Positions 44,159-55,045 are shown, counted from the stretch's first letter. The stretch: DNA of 64,000 nucleotides from PALSA-1003 sp963741315 (GCA_963741315.1 CAVUHK010000011.1:1-64000); one strand, 5' to 3'. The notes: a model not told the origin generated them from the sequence alone. Numbers and translations are program-made.

Positions 44159-44884
44159 TCATTTTTCCGCCAGCGCGTGCTTCTGCGCGGCGATCAACTC
44201 GCGGATGCCGCCATCGGCGAGCGCGAGCAAGCGCTCCATCTCGGCGCGCGAGAACGGTGCGCCCTCTGCCGTGCCTTGCACCTCGACGAATCCACCGGCG
44301 CCGGTCATCACGACGTTCATGTCGGTGTCGCAACCCGAATCCTCGAGGTAGTCCAGGTCCAGCCGCGGCTGTCCGTCGACGATGCCCACCGACACCGCGG
44401 CGACGAAATCGGTCAGCGGCTCGCCGGTGATGGTTCCCTGTGCCCTGCACCACGCAACCGCGTCGCGTAGCGCCACGCAGGCGCCGGTGATCGACGCGCA
44501 ACGCGTGCCGCCGTCGGCCTGAATCACGTCGCAGTCGAGGCGAATGGTGCGCTCGCCCAGCGCGGCGAGATCGACGATCGAGCGCATGCTGCGTCCGATC
44601 AGGCGCTGGATTTCCTGCGTGCGTCCGGATTGCTTGCCCTCGGCGGCCTCGCGGCGCATGCGGGTGTTGGTCGCGCGCGGCAGCATGCCGTATTCCGCGG
44701 TGACCCAGCCCTGCCCCTTGCCCTTGAGAAACGGCGGCACGCCCTCGTCGACCGACGCGGTGCAGATGACGCGCGTATCGCCGGCTTCGATGAGCACCGA
44801 GCCCTCGGCGTGCCGGTTGTAGTGACGGGTGATCGACAGCGAACGCAGCTGGTCGACGCGCCGGTCGCCGCGACGTGGGGTCAT
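44159..44884 (-). CDS. rph: RNase PH
   Basis: A 241-residue phosphorolytic 3'-5' exoribonuclease that trims tRNA 3' ends. MTPRRGDRRVDQLRSLSITR start, GWVTAEYGMLPRATNTRMRR, the RTQEIQRLIGRSMR segment for RNA and phosphate binding and LDCDVIQADGGTR are all intact. ATG at 44884 is chosen to give the family N terminus. 40 bases upstream of rdgB. Confidence 0.93.
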   Translation of the reverse strand: MTPRRGDRRVDQLRSLSITRHYNRHAEGSVLIEAGDTRVICTASVDEGVPPFLKGKGQGWVTAEYGMLPRATNTRMRREAAEGKQSGRTQEIQRLIGRSMRSIVDLAALGERTIRLDCDVIQADGGTRCASITGACVALRDAVAWCRAQGTITGEPLTDFVAAVSVGIVDGQPRLDLDYLEDSGCDTDMNVVMTGAGGFVEVQGTAEGAPFSRAEMERLLALADGGIRELIAAQKHALAEK

Positions 44885-44947
44885 CAATCTTCCTTCGGGC
44901 AAAGAGGGCAATTATAGCCGTCGGACGCCCGACGCCTGCGCGCAGCG

Positions 44948-45920
44948 TCAGAGCGCGTGAAGAAGTCGCCACCACGCGCCGGTGGCGGCAAGACCTTCTT
45001 CGACCGTCGCCGGTGGCGTCCATTGCGCCAGTTCGCGAAAGCGCGCCGAGTCGACTTCGAGCGAACCCAGAAGGCGCTGGGCGGCGCCGCGTCGCCCGGT
45101 CAGCGCCGCGCCCGCGCGCAATGCGATGGTCGGCACCTTGTATTGCGGAGCGCTCACCCCGATCGCGCGGGCGAGCGCTTCGATGAGCCGCGGCGTCGAT
45201 ATGCTCTCGCTTGTCGGCGAGCGGCAGCACTTCGCCGACGAGCGCGGGAGCAGTCAGCGCCGCGTCGATCGCGCTGACCGCGTTGCCGACGTAGAGGAGG
45301 CTGCGCTGGTTGGCCACACCCGCGAGCGGCAACCGGCGGCGCGCGGCGATCGCTTCCAGCAGCTTCAGGAAATTACCTTTCACGCCGGGCCCGTAGACCA
45401 GCGGCATGCGCAGCACCACAGCTTCGATGCCGCGGGTCTGCGCGACTTCCAGCAGCACGTTCTCGGCTTCGGCCTTGCTCATCGCGTACGCGCCGCTGGG
45501 ATGCGATGGATCCCCTGCCCGAAACGGGCGACCTGGCGGCGTCGAGTCGCCGTAGACCTTGATGGTGCTCGCCAGGATCACGCGACGCACTCCGGCGGCC
45601 ACCGCGGCGTCGAGAAGACGACGCACCACATGGACATTGGCGACGATGTACGGCGTGGCACTTGCGGAGCGCTCGCGCAGCACGTGCGCGCGACCCGCGA
45701 GATGAACGATGGTGGCAACGCCGGCGAGCGTCGCGTCCCAATCCGCGGCGGCGAAATCGCCGAGCGCCACGCGCCGCGCGCCCACCGCCTCGCCGGCCGC
45801 GTTGGCGCGCACCACGGCGACATGCTCGATACCGCGTTGCGCGAGATGCGCGCACAAGGCGTGACCGATGAAACCATTCGCTCCGGTCACCAGGACCTTG
45901 CCGGATGCCGCGCCCGTCAT
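44948..45920 (-). CDS. NAD-dependent epimerase/dehydratase (frame break)
   Basis: An extended SDR of about 323 residues: VLVTGANGFIGHALC cofactor loop, VHLAGRAHVL, ASTIKVYGD, YAMSKAEAE with Tyr and Lys, VVLRMPLVYGPGVKGNF. After LPLADK the frame is lost. The next frame continues as ISTPRLIEALARAIGVSAPQ and ends AWWRLLHAL. Removing one base of the AA pair at 45211-45212 joins them. It probably modifies a UDP-sugar for surface polysaccharide, next to a GT2 gene that it overlaps by ATGA. Confidence 0.8.
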
Positions 45921-46750
45921 GCCCACTTCCAACCGTGCTTGTTGAAGAAGCGCACCCCGCTGCGGGTGAAATACGCGATGTGGTGCAAGCCCTTGCGCGC
46001 GGCGCGCCCGCCGTGATGCACGACCCGCACGCTGGGCACGTACGCCGACTTGGTCACCCGGTTGAGTCGCACACTCCAGTCGAAGTCCTCGAAGTAGAGA
46101 AAGAAATTCGGATCGAAACCACCGGTGGATTCGATCGCCTTGCGTCGCACCAGCATGAACGAGCCGCTCATGATGGGTACCGGCGAGACGACTTCCTCGC
46201 CGATGACGTCGCGCATTTCGTAGCGATCCAGCCGCTTGCGAAACAAGCGCTGCAGGAATCCTGGTGCGAAACCGCGCAACGCCAGGTCGAGCACGCACGG
46301 GTAGCGCTTGCAGCTGAATTCCCGCGCGCCGTCGCTGCCGGTCGTGGCGGGCACAAGCACGCCAACGTGCTCGTTCTCCTCCAGGAAGTGCAGAGCGGCC
46401 GATAGCGATTCCTCTGCCAGCTCGACGTCGGGATTGAGCACGAGGTGAAAGTGCGTGTTGCCGCCATGCATGACCAGGTTGTGCGCGGTGCCGTAGCCGA
46501 TGTTGGCGTGTCCGTGCAGATAGTTCATCGTCACCGCCGAACTCTCGAAATGCGCAACACCCATCCGCACGACTGCATCGGCAACCGCGCGATCGCCGGT
46601 ATTGTCGATCAGAACCAGGTTGACCGCGCGCAGCAGGCCCGCTTCGCGCGCCATGGCGAACGACGCCGAAAGCTTGCGCAGCGTCGCGTCGAACAGAGAC
46701 AGGTCGGGGCGGTACGTGACGATGCTGACGGTCAGCGTCGGGGGAGGCAC
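45917..46750 (-). CDS. Glycosyltransferase family 2
   Basis: A 277-residue GT-A enzyme: LTVSIVTYRPDLSLFDATLR start, LVLIDNTGD, LHGHANIGYGTAHNLVM, the metal-binding HLVLNPDVELAEE motif, and FFLYFEDFDWSVRLNRV acceptor region. It resembles rhamnosyltransferases that build lipopolysaccharide or exopolysaccharide. Coupled to the epimerase downstream. Confidence 0.83.
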   Translation of the reverse strand: MPPPTLTVSIVTYRPDLSLFDATLRKLSASFAMAREAGLLRAVNLVLIDNTGDRAVADAVVRMGVAHFESSAVTMNYLHGHANIGYGTAHNLVMHGGNTHFHLVLNPDVELAEESLSAALHFLEENEHVGVLVPATTGSDGAREFSCKRYPCVLDLALRGFAPGFLQRLFRKRLDRYEMRDVIGEEVVSPVPIMSGSFMLVRRKAIESTGGFDPNFFLYFEDFDWSVRLNRVTKSAYVPSVRVVHHGGRAARKGLHHIAYFTRSGVRFFNKHGWKWA

Positions 46751-46888
46751 GTTGGACGGATACGGTTGCGTACGGTCGGTTAGAATGAGGCTAGTGGCCT
46801 CGTCTAGTCAACCTGCGGAATTGCGCGCTGGATGCCGCTTCCGCAACCACTTCGCGTCCGAGTTCCGTCCATTCATCAGTCTTCAATC

Positions 46889-47978
46889 ATGCCTGAACCC
46901 CTAGCTTCCCAAAACGTGCGCCCACGCTATTCCGCCGATGCTTTGCGTCAGTTCGCGCAGACCCTGTTCGAGCGCGCCGGTGCGCGCGAGCGATATCGCC
47001 GCCGACGTCGCCGCAATCCTGCTCGACGCCGACCTGCTCGGCCACACCACCCACGGACTCGCGCTGGCCGCGCCGTATCTCGACGAATTGATCCATGGCC
47101 GTATGCTCGGGTCGGGCGAGCCCCTGGTCCTCAATCGGCGACCGGCTGCGGAGAATTGGGACGGCAAGCGCTTGCCGGGCCCGTGGCTGACGCTGCGCGC
47201 GCTCGAGCGCGCGGCGGCGATGGCGCGCACGCATGGCACCGGCACGGTCGTGATTCGTCACTCGCATCACATCGCGTGCCTTGCGGCGTATCTCAAGCGC
47301 GCGACCGATCAGGGACTTGTCGCGGTCATCGAGAGCTCCGATCCGACCGTGTTTGCCGTGGTACCGCATGGCGGCATCAAGCCGTTCATCACACCCAATC
47401 CGATCGCCGCGGGCCTGCCGACCTCGGGCGATCCCATCCTCGTCGACGTATCGACTTCGATCACGAGCATGGGCTACGCACTGCAGGAGAAAGCGGCGGG
47501 GAGGCAACTGCCCGGGGAATGGCTGATCGATCACACGGGCAATCCGACGCGCGACCCTGCCGCAATGGTCGGGCCGCCGAAGGGAGCGCTGCTGCCACTG
47601 GGCGGAATCGATGCGGGCCACAAGGGTTTCGCGCTCGCGTTGCTGGTCGAGGCGATGACCGCGGGCCTGGCCGGCTACGGTCGCGCCGATGCCGGAACCG
47701 GTTGGGGCGGCACGGTCTTCGTGCAGGTTTACGACCCGGATGCATTCGGTGGCGTCGGCGCATTCAAGCGACAGATGGATTTCGTCGCCGAGTCGGCGCG
47801 CAATTCGCCGGTGCGCGAAGGCGCTGACGCGGTGCGCTTGCCGGGAGAACGCGGCGCGCAGCGCTATCGCGAACAACTGCAGCATGGCGTCGCGCTGTAC
47901 CCGACGATTCTGCCGGCGCTGCTGCCCTGGGCGGAGAAACTGGCGGTTACGCCGCCGACGGCACTGTCACAGGCGTAG
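46889..47978 (+). CDS. Malate/lactate dehydrogenase, Ldh2 family (frame break)
   Basis: An Ldh_2 family NAD(P)-dependent dehydrogenase of about 362 residues. The N terminus (SADALRQFAQTLFERAGA) is in one frame, and the rest (SDIAADVAAILLDADLLGHT, VIRHSHHIACLAAYL, PFITPNPIAAGLPTSG, GIDAGHKGFALALLVEAMTA) in another. The break is at 46981-46989 in a CG tract, and adding one CG pair joins the halves. Substrates in the family include malate, sulfolactate and ureidoglycolate. Divergent from the GT2 gene, followed by a polysaccharide deacetylase. Confidence 0.8.
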
Positions 47979-48009
47979 CGGGACCACTGTCGGCCCTGCG
48001 ACGATCAGG

Positions 48010-48831
48010 ATGAAAGTTCCCATTATCTGTTATCACTCGAGTCACGCGGGCGATGACTACGCGACGGACGACCACATCGCCGTGGCGCAAGATCTCGGCA
48101 CCATCCAACGTCTCGGGTTCCGGATCGTACCGCTCGACTGGGTGGTGGAGGCGGTGCTCGGCGAGAGGGAGCCGCTAAATCGGTGCGTGGCCCTCACCTG
48201 CGACGACGGCGTGAATCTCGATTGGCAGGATGCCGATCACCCGTCGTTTGGACCACGCCGGAGCTTCGCCAACATCCTCGGCGATTTCGCCAGCAAGGTC
48301 GGCGCGGCGCAGCCCAATGTGGAGATGACCTCGTTCGTCATTGCGTCTCCCGCGGCGCGGCGAGAGCTCGAGATCAATTGCCTGGCCGGACATCGCTGGT
48401 TGACCGATGACTGGTGGCGCGACGCCGACGCTTCGCAGGTCCTGCACATCGAAAGCCACAGCTGGGACCACGTGCATCCCGATGTGGCGCGCGTGGAGCA
48501 GAAGGACCAGCGCAAAGGCGATTTCACCCTGGTCGATACCCTGGATGAATGCGAAGCCCAGGTTGCCCGAGCGTCCGAGTTCATCGCGGCGAAAACCGGT
48601 CGAAGGCCGCAGTATTTCGCTTATCCCTACGGTCAGTCATCTGCGTACCTTCGCGAAACGTACCTGCCGGCGCATGGAGCGGGCTACGGCATACGGGCCG
48701 CCTTTTCCATCGATCATGCGTACGTCACGGGCGATTCAAACCGCTGGTACCTGCCTCGCTTTACGCACGGCACGGCGGACTTCGCAACGACCGAGGACTT
48801 CGAGCGCATCCTGATGCAGAGCCAGCAATGA
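48010..48831 (+). CDS. Polysaccharide deacetylase family protein
   Basis: A 273-residue NodB-fold protein. VPIICYHSSHAGDDYATD opens it, ALTCDDGVNLDW holds the catalytic Asp pair, ESHSWDHVHPD the His metal ligands, and FAYPYGQSSAYLRE the later active-site strand. No signal peptide, so it may act on a cytosolic or lipid-linked sugar. The catalytic motif TCDDG replaces the more usual TFDDG. It starts 31 bases after the Ldh2 gene. Confidence 0.82.
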   Translation: MKVPIICYHSSHAGDDYATDDHIAVAQDLGTIQRLGFRIVPLDWVVEAVLGEREPLNRCVALTCDDGVNLDWQDADHPSFGPRRSFANILGDFASKVGAAQPNVEMTSFVIASPAARRELEINCLAGHRWLTDDWWRDADASQVLHIESHSWDHVHPDVARVEQKDQRKGDFTLVDTLDECEAQVARASEFIAAKTGRRPQYFAYPYGQSSAYLRETYLPAHGAGYGIRAAFSIDHAYVTGDSNRWYLPRFTHGTADFATTEDFERILMQSQQ

Positions 48832-48845
48832 CCCCAGCGCGACGT

Positions 48846-49661
48846 TCATCGCCGGCCAAAGGTTACCCGAGGTATCCCCGCAAGATCCCGTCGCGATTCG
48901 ACGCTGCCATATCCCGCGTCATGGAACAGCGTCCGAACCGACTCGGCCTGGTTGTAGCCGTGCTCGATGAACAGCCAACCAGCGGGCGCGAGGTAGCTGG
49001 CCGCGCCGGCCACGATCTTGCGTAGCGCCGCAAGACCGTCGATGCCTCCCCTGAGCGCAATCGGCGGCTCAAAGCGCAGATCGCCTTGCGTCAGATGCGT
49101 GTCTTCGTTGGCCACGTAGGGCGGGTTGCTGACGATCACCGCGAAGGCCTCGCGTGGAACACGTTCGAACCAGTCGGATTCGATGAAGGCCGCGTTGCCG
49201 ATGCCCAGTCGCTTTGCATTATTGCTTGCAAGCGCTAGCGCCGATGCCGACGCATCGACCGCGAGTACGCTGCAGTGTGGTCGGTGGCGCGCAATGGCGA
49301 GCGCGATCGCGCCCGACCCCGTGCCCAGGTCGAGCACGCGCACGGCATCGCGCTCGTCGATGCGCTCGAGCGCAAGATCCACCAGGAGTTCGGTTTCCGG
49401 GCGTGGAATCAGCACATCCGGCGAGACCTCCAGGTCGAGGCCATAGAACTCACGGCGCCCCGTCAGGTAGGCGATAGGTTCGCCGTTGTGGCGTCGACGC
49501 GCGAGCTTCTCGAACGCCTGTGCTTGCGCCGTGGTCAATGCATCGTCGGCGTGGGCGATCAGCCAGCTGCGATCGCAGCCCAGGACGTGCGCGAGCAGCA
49601 ACCGGCCTTCGGCGGGAACGAGCCCGCTTGCCGCCAGTGCGCTGCGCACCCGTTGTGTCAC
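48846..49661 (-). CDS. prmC: Release factor glutamine methyltransferase
   Basis: A 271-residue PrmC (HemK), which methylates the Gln of the GGQ motif in release factors. RREFYGLDLEVSPDVLIPRP, VLDLGTGSGAIALAIAR and the catalytic VSNPPYVA loop are present. GTG at 49661 is the only usable start. The in-frame codons just upstream also look coding, so a start a few residues earlier may be hidden by a sequence error. 35 bases after prfA, its substrate gene. Confidence 0.9.
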   Translation of the reverse strand: MTQRVRSALAASGLVPAEGRLLLAHVLGCDRSWLIAHADDALTTAQAQAFEKLARRRHNGEPIAYLTGRREFYGLDLEVSPDVLIPRPETELLVDLALERIDERDAVRVLDLGTGSGAIALAIARHRPHCSVLAVDASASALALASNNAKRLGIGNAAFIESDWFERVPREAFAVIVSNPPYVANEDTHLTQGDLRFEPPIALRGGIDGLAALRKIVAGAASYLAPAGWLFIEHGYNQAESVRTLFHDAGYGSVESRRDLAGIPRVTFGRR

Positions 49662-49696
49662 CGCGGCGTCGCTTCCGATTCAGGCAAACCGGCGTT

Positions 49697-50779
49697 TCAT
49701 TTTTCCTCGCCCAGCGCCGCCAGCTGTTCCGCTTGAAACTCCTGGGCCAGCGCCTGCGTCAGCTCGAACAGATCGCCGTCCATGATGTAGTCGATCTTGT
49801 AGAGCGTCAGGTTGATGCGATGGTCGGTGATGCGTCCTTGCGGAAAATTGTAGGTGCGGATGCGCTCGCTGCGATCGCCGCTGCCGATCAGGCTCTTGCG
49901 CGTTGCGGCTTCCTTTTGCGCTCGCTCCTGGCGCTCGCGATCGAGCAGCCGCGACGCCAGCACCGACATCGCCTGTGCGCGGTTGCGATGCTGAGAGCGG
50001 TCGTCCTGGCACTCGACGACCAGCCCCGTGGGAAGGTGCGTGATGCGCACCGCGGAGTCGGTCTTGTTGACGTGTTGGCCACCGGCGCCCGAAGCGCGAA
50101 AGGTGTCGATGCGCAGGTCCGCCGGATTGATCGTGCTGGCAACGATTGGATCGGCCTCGGGCAATACCGCGACGGTGCACGCCGAGGTGTGGATACGGCC
50201 CTGTGACTCGGTTTCCGGAACGCGCTGGACGCGGTGGCCGCCCGACTCGAACTTGAGCTTCGAATACACGTCCTGGCCGGCGATGCGCGCGATCACTTCC
50301 TTGTATCCGCCCATGTCGCCGAGGCTCTCCGACACGATCTCGACCTGCCACTTGTTGCGCTCGGCAAAGCGCACGTACATGCGCAGCAGGTCGCCCGCGA
50401 ACAGCGCAGACTCGTCGCCGCCGGTGCCGGCGCGGATCTCGATGAAGATGTTGCGTTCGTCATTGGGGTCGCGCGGCAGCAGCACGCTTTGCAGCTCGGC
50501 CTCGAGCGTTTCCATGCGCACCTTGGCGGCCTTGGTCTCCTCGTCGCCGAAGGCGCGCATGGCCGGATCGGCGAGCATTTCCTGCGCCGCGGCGAGATCG
50601 CGCTCGGCATCCTGCCACTCGCGATAGAGCGTAACCACCGGGCTGATTTCGGAGTGCTCGCGCGACAACGCGCGAAAGCGATCGAGATCGCGGGTGACGT
50701 CCTCTGCGGCAAGCAGGCCGTTGAGTTCTTCCAGTCGCGTGGCGAGCTGAGTGAGTTTGTGGGACAGCGATGCTTTCAT
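49697..50779 (-). CDS. prfA: Peptide chain release factor 1
   Basis: A 360-residue RF1 that reads UAA and UAG. The codon-recognition tripeptide is PET within RVPETESQGRIHTS, and the GGQ loop is RASGAGGQHVNKTDSAVRI near residue 235, so peptide release should be normal. Length is standard. In order hemA, prfA, prmC on the minus strand, the common betaproteobacterial arrangement. Confidence 0.95.
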   Translation of the reverse strand: MKASLSHKLTQLATRLEELNGLLAAEDVTRDLDRFRALSREHSEISPVVTLYREWQDAERDLAAAQEMLADPAMRAFGDEETKAAKVRMETLEAELQSVLLPRDPNDERNIFIEIRAGTGGDESALFAGDLLRMYVRFAERNKWQVEIVSESLGDMGGYKEVIARIAGQDVYSKLKFESGGHRVQRVPETESQGRIHTSACTVAVLPEADPIVASTINPADLRIDTFRASGAGGQHVNKTDSAVRITHLPTGLVVECQDDRSQHRNRAQAMSVLASRLLDRERQERAQKEAATRKSLIGSGDRSERIRTYNFPQGRITDHRINLTLYKIDYIMDGDLFELTQALAQEFQAEQLAALGEEK

Positions 50780-50838
50780 GCTCGACCGAGAATTTGCTGA
50801 GTATTACGGAAAGGCGTCACAGCTTCGCCAAATTCGTC

Positions 50839-50906
50839 GTTCCCGCGACGCGGGAACCAAGCGCCTTTTTGCCCAGACGACACTGGGTCCCCGCGTTCGC
50901 GGGGAC
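50839..50906. repeat. REP-like double palindrome
   Basis: Two GC-rich palindromes lie in the prfA-hemA gap. The first (50839-50857) has GTTCCCGCG and CGCGGGAAC arms around one base. The second (50887-50906) has GTCCCCGCG and CGCGGGGAC around TT. Related arms in tandem between genes are typical of REP elements. Only this copy was noticed in the window. Confidence 0.6.
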
Positions 50907-50931
50907 GACGAGCTGGGAATGACGACTTCAG

Positions 50932-52189
50932 CTAATGCTCGTCGTCCGGCAGCTGGTAGAGGCGTTCCAGCGTAACCCGCAATTCGGCGCGCTCGGCTTC
51001 ACCGGCACGGTTGAGCGCCTGCGTCGGCGCGTGCAGGAACTTGTTGGTCAGGCCGCGCGCGAACTGGTCGAGGACCTGTTCCGCCGGCATGCCGCCAGCA
51101 AGCAGCCGCCGCGCTCGTTCGAGTTCTGCGGCACGCAGCTGATCGTGATGGCCGTGCAGCGCGGCGATGGTCGGCACGACGCTGCGCCCTTCGAGCCAGC
51201 GCAGGAAACTCTGCACCTGGTCGGCGATCATCGCTTCAGCCTCGCGCATCGATTCGACGCGAATCTGCAGATTGTCCTTGACGATGTTGGCGAGGTCGTC
51301 GACGGTGTAGAGGAAGATGTCGTCGATCTCCTTCGCTTCCGGCTCCACGTCGCGCGGCACTGCCAGATCGACAATGAACATCGGCGCGCGCTTGCGCGCC
51401 TTGATCGCGCGTTCCAGCAGGCCCTTGCCCAGGATCGGCAGCGCACTCGCCGTCGAAGTGACGATGATGTCGAAACCCGCCAGGCGATCCGAGAGTTCGG
51501 AGAGCGTGATCGCGTCGGCACCGAAGCGAGCGGCCAGCTGTTCGCCACGCTCGAGGGTGCGATTGGCGACCGTCATCGAGCGTGGCTTCCGGGCGGCGAA
51601 ATGCGTCGCGGAGAGTTCGATCATCTCGCCCACGCCGATGAACAGCACTCGCTGCTCGGAGAGCGATGGAAAAATCCGCTCGGCGAGCTTGACCGCCGCC
51701 GCCGCCATCGAAATCGACGCGCTGCCGATGTCGGTGCTGCTGCGCACGTCCTTGGCGACCGCGAACGTGCGCTGGAAGAGCCGGTTGAGCGACCAGCCCG
51801 AGCGAACCCGCGGCTTCGGCGCTCTTCACCGCCTGCTTCATCTGACCGAGGATCTGCGGTTCGCCCAGCACCATCGAGTCGAGCCCGCTCGCCACCCGAA
51901 ATGCGTGCGTCACCGCCTCCTGCTGGGTCAGCGTGTAGACGTAGGGCGAAAGCGAAGACTTGGGCACCCCGTGAAAATCTTCCAGCCAGTCGATGACCGG
52001 CCTGGCATCGGCACCCTGGAAATAGACTTCGGTGCGATTGCAGGTGGACAGGATGGCCGCCTCCTTGACCCGCGGCCTACCGATGAGGTCGCGCAACGCC
52101 TGGCCCAGCGTGTCGGTCTGGAACGCAACCTGCTCCCGCACCTCGAGCGGCGCGGTCGTGTGGTTGAGGCCGAGGGCGTAAATGGGCAT
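50932..52189 (-). CDS. hemA: Glutamyl-tRNA reductase (frame break)
   Basis: About 418 residues. HemA reduces glutamyl-tRNA to glutamate semialdehyde, the first step of tetrapyrrole synthesis. ILSTCNRTEVYF holds the catalytic Cys, SGLDSMVLGEPQILGQMK and LFIGVGEMIELSATHF the substrate and NADPH parts, and the C-terminal dimerisation helix is present. The frame breaks at the C run 51797-51799. Removing one base reads LGWSLNRLFQRTFAVAKDVR and rejoins. As the gene is normally essential, this is probably an error. Confidence 0.9.
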
Positions 52190-52274
52190 GGCTGGCGCTA
52201 AGGCTGGCTTGCGGCAAGTACCTGATATTGTAGCGCGATGGGACACCGGATACGAGCCGGGGGCGCGCCCGCGA

Positions 52275-54324
52275 TCACACCTTGATGAATTCCTCCCTGC
52301 CCCCCAGCCAGCGCTCCAGATGCGCCTGCGCGGCGCCCGGCTCGCGGCGCAGCAATTCGTCCGCCGCGATGCGCGCCTGCTCGAGCAGTCCGATGTCCTG
52401 CTCCAGGTCGGCGAAGCGCAGCATGGGTACCCCCGACTGGCGTGCACCCATGAATTCGCCCGGTCCGCGGATGAGCAGGTCCTGGCGCGCGATTTCGAAG
52501 CCGTCGGTGTTCTCGTAGACGACTTTCAGCCGCGCCTTGGCCAGTTCCGACATCGGTTCCTCGAACAGCAGGACACACACGCTTTCCTCCGCGCCGCGAC
52601 CCACGCGGCCACGCAACTGGTGCAACTGCGCGAGGCCGAAGCGCTCGGCGTGCTCGATCACCATCATCGATGCATTCGCCACGTCGACACCGACCTCGAT
52701 GACGGTGGTGGCGACCAGCACGTTGACATCGCCGCGCACGAACGCGTCCATCACCTGCGCCTTGTCGTTCGGTTTCATGCGCCCGTGCAGCAATCCGACC
52801 TTGAATTCCGGCATCGCCGCGGTGAGTTCAGCGTGCAATGCGACCGCGGTCTGCAGTTCGAGCTTTTCGGATTCCTCGATCAACGGACACACCCAGTAGA
52901 CCTGCTGCCCGGCGCCGGCCAACTTGCGCACGCGCTCGACGATCTCGCTGCGACGGCGCTGGCTCACCAGCTTGGTGACCACCGGCGTTCGTCCCGGCGG
53001 CATCTCGTCGATGACCGATACGTCGAGATCGGCGTAGAAGCTCATCGCCAGCGTACGAGGTATCGGCGTCGCGCTCATCATCAACTGGTGCGCGTCGCCG
53101 ATGCCCTTCTGGCGCAACGCGAGACGCTGCGCGACGCCGAAACGATGCTGCTCGTCGACGATCGCGAGTCCCAGTTTGGGCATCGTCACCGCGTCCTGGA
53201 ACAGCGCGTGGGTGCCGATGGCCAGATGCGCCGCTCCGCTTTGCACTGCCTCGAGCGCCTTGCGTCGCTCCTTCGCCGGCAGGCTCCCGGTGAGCCACGC
53301 GATGCTGATCGGCAGGTCGGACAGCCACGCGGAGAGCTTGCGGTAATGCTGCTCGGCGAGAATTTCGGTCGGCGCCATGAACGCGACCTGGTACCCGGAT
53401 TCGATCGCCTGCAGCGCCGCCAGCGCCGCGACGATGGTCTTGCCGCTGCCGACGTCGCCCTGCAGCAGGCGTTGCATCGGCTCGCCGCGCCCGAGATCGC
53501 GACGGATCTCGGCGATCACTCGCTGCTGCGCGTTGGTCAACGCGAATGGCAGGCGCTCGCGCAACGTTCGCGTGAGCGAAGCGTTGCCCGGCAACCTCGG
53601 CGCCTTGCGCCGCGCGCGCGCCCGGCGATGCATCTTCAGCGAAAGTTGCTGCGCCAGCAGTTCGTCGAACTTGAGTCGCCTCCACGCCGGATGCGTGCGC
53701 GCGTCGAGCGCCGCCTGTGCGGCGTCGGTGGGCGGTTCGTGCAGGTAATGCACCGCCTGCGCGAAGCCCCACAGTTGCCTCGGCTCGCGCGTCCACGGCG
53801 GCAGTGTTTCTCCCAGCAAAGCCGGATCGCTCGCCAGTGCGCGATGCACCAGTTTGCGCAACGCGTCCTGCGCCAGACCCGCGGTGGTTGGATAAACGGG
53901 CGTTAGCCGTTCGGGCAGCGGCGTGCCGGGCGCGATGACATGGAAAGTCGGATGAACCATCTCGAGGCCGAAGTGGCCCTCGCGCACTTCGCCAAACGCA
54001 CGTACGCGCTTGCCCTCGGCGAGCGCCTTCTGCTGGCTGGGATAGAAGTGAAAGAAGCGCAGCACCAGTCTGCGCGTCGCCCTCGGCGAGCAGGCATACC
54101 AGCTGACGCCGTCCGCGATACTGGATTTCGGTGTTGACCACGGTGCCCTCGACCTGCCACGCCTGACCCGGAGCGAGTGCGCCGAGCGGACACAAATGGG
54201 TGTGGTCTTCGTAGCGCAACGGCAGGTGCAGGACGAGATCCTGCTCGCGCGCGATGCCGATCCGCGCGAGCTTGTCCTTGATCGTGTTGCCGGCTTTCGG
54301 CGCCGCCGGCTTCTTCGCTACCAC
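52275..54324 (-). CDS. recG: ATP-dependent DNA helicase RecG (frame break)
   Basis: About 682 residues. RecG remodels stalled forks and Holliday junctions. The wedge domain is in the N-terminal part (VLHLPLRYEDHTHLCPLGAL). Helicase motifs include LLQGDVGSGKTIVAALAAL, VDEQHRFGVAQR, MSATPIPRTLAMS and LHQLRGRVGRG. The frame breaks near 54072-54076. Adding one CG pair in that tract reads on into VLRFFHFYPSQQ. The GTG start at 54324 lies just after the ridA stop. Confidence 0.9.
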
Positions 54325-54332
54325 GCCGGCGC

Positions 54333-54773
54333 TTACTGGCCCTTGCTGTCGTCGAAAGGCGCACGGCCGCCGGGCCACGCCTTGTCCGCCACCGGCTGCA
54401 GCACGAGCACGCCTTCGATCTCGACGCGCGCCGCTTTCGGCAACGCCGCGACCTGATACGTCGCGCGCGCCGGATACGGGGCGGCGAAGCTCTTGGCGAG
54501 GATGTCGTTGACGGTGGTGAAGTCGGCCATGTCGGCGAGCAGCAGCGTGATCTTGACGATGTCGTCGAGCGATCCGCCGGCCGCCTTCGCGACCGCGGTC
54601 AGGTTGGCAATGACCTGGCGGGTCTGCGCCTCGACGCCTTCGCGCAAATTACCGGTCGCCGGATCGAGGCCGATCTGCCCCGACAGGTACACCGTGGCGC
54701 CGGCACGCACCGCCTGCGAATACGGGCCGATGGCCGCGGGCGCGTTGGGTGTCTGGATGATGTCCTTGGTCAT
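54333..54773 (-). CDS. ridA: RidA family enamine/imine deaminase
   Basis: A 146-residue RidA protein, which hydrolyses reactive enamines such as 2-aminoacrylate. APAAIGPYSQAVRAG start, LSGQIGLDPATG, and RATYQVAALPKAARVEIEGV with the Arg and Glu of the active site. It has a C-terminal tail of about 18 residues beyond the usual end. Nine bases upstream of recG. Confidence 0.9.
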   Translation of the reverse strand: MTKDIIQTPNAPAAIGPYSQAVRAGATVYLSGQIGLDPATGNLREGVEAQTRQVIANLTAVAKAAGGSLDDIVKITLLLADMADFTTVNDILAKSFAAPYPARATYQVAALPKAARVEIEGVLVLQPVADKAWPGGRAPFDDSKGQ

Positions 54774-54856
54774 GCCATGTCTTTTCGTTCAGGAGAGGGA
54801 ATCTAGCACGCCACGGTTGTGAACTGCCTGCTGTGTACGTGGGCGCCCGGTCCGGC

Positions 54857-54862
54857 TATAAT
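54857..54862 (+). promoter_or_regulatory. -10 element of the tRNA-Ala gene
   Basis: A consensus TATAAT hexamer lies 12 bases upstream of the mature tRNA 5' end. No good -35 was found at the standard distance. Confidence 0.55.
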
Positions 54863-54874
54863 CCTGCCCCTTGT

Positions 54875-54950
<76 letters not shown>

Positions 54951-54958
54951 GTTACAAC

Positions 54959-54984
54959 AAGGGCTTGCGACCATGCAAGCCCTT
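54959..54984 (+). terminator. Hairpin downstream of tRNA-Ala
   Basis: AAGGGCTTGC and GCAAGCCCTT are perfect 10-base arms around a 6-base loop, eight bases after the tRNA. The T tract is poor, but the position and stem strength suit a tRNA terminator. Confidence 0.6.
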
Positions 54985-55045
54985 GGCATTTCCAGTCGGG
55001 TAACTGCGGCGTCGATGTGGCGCCCCTTTCTGGCGGCTCGCGCAG

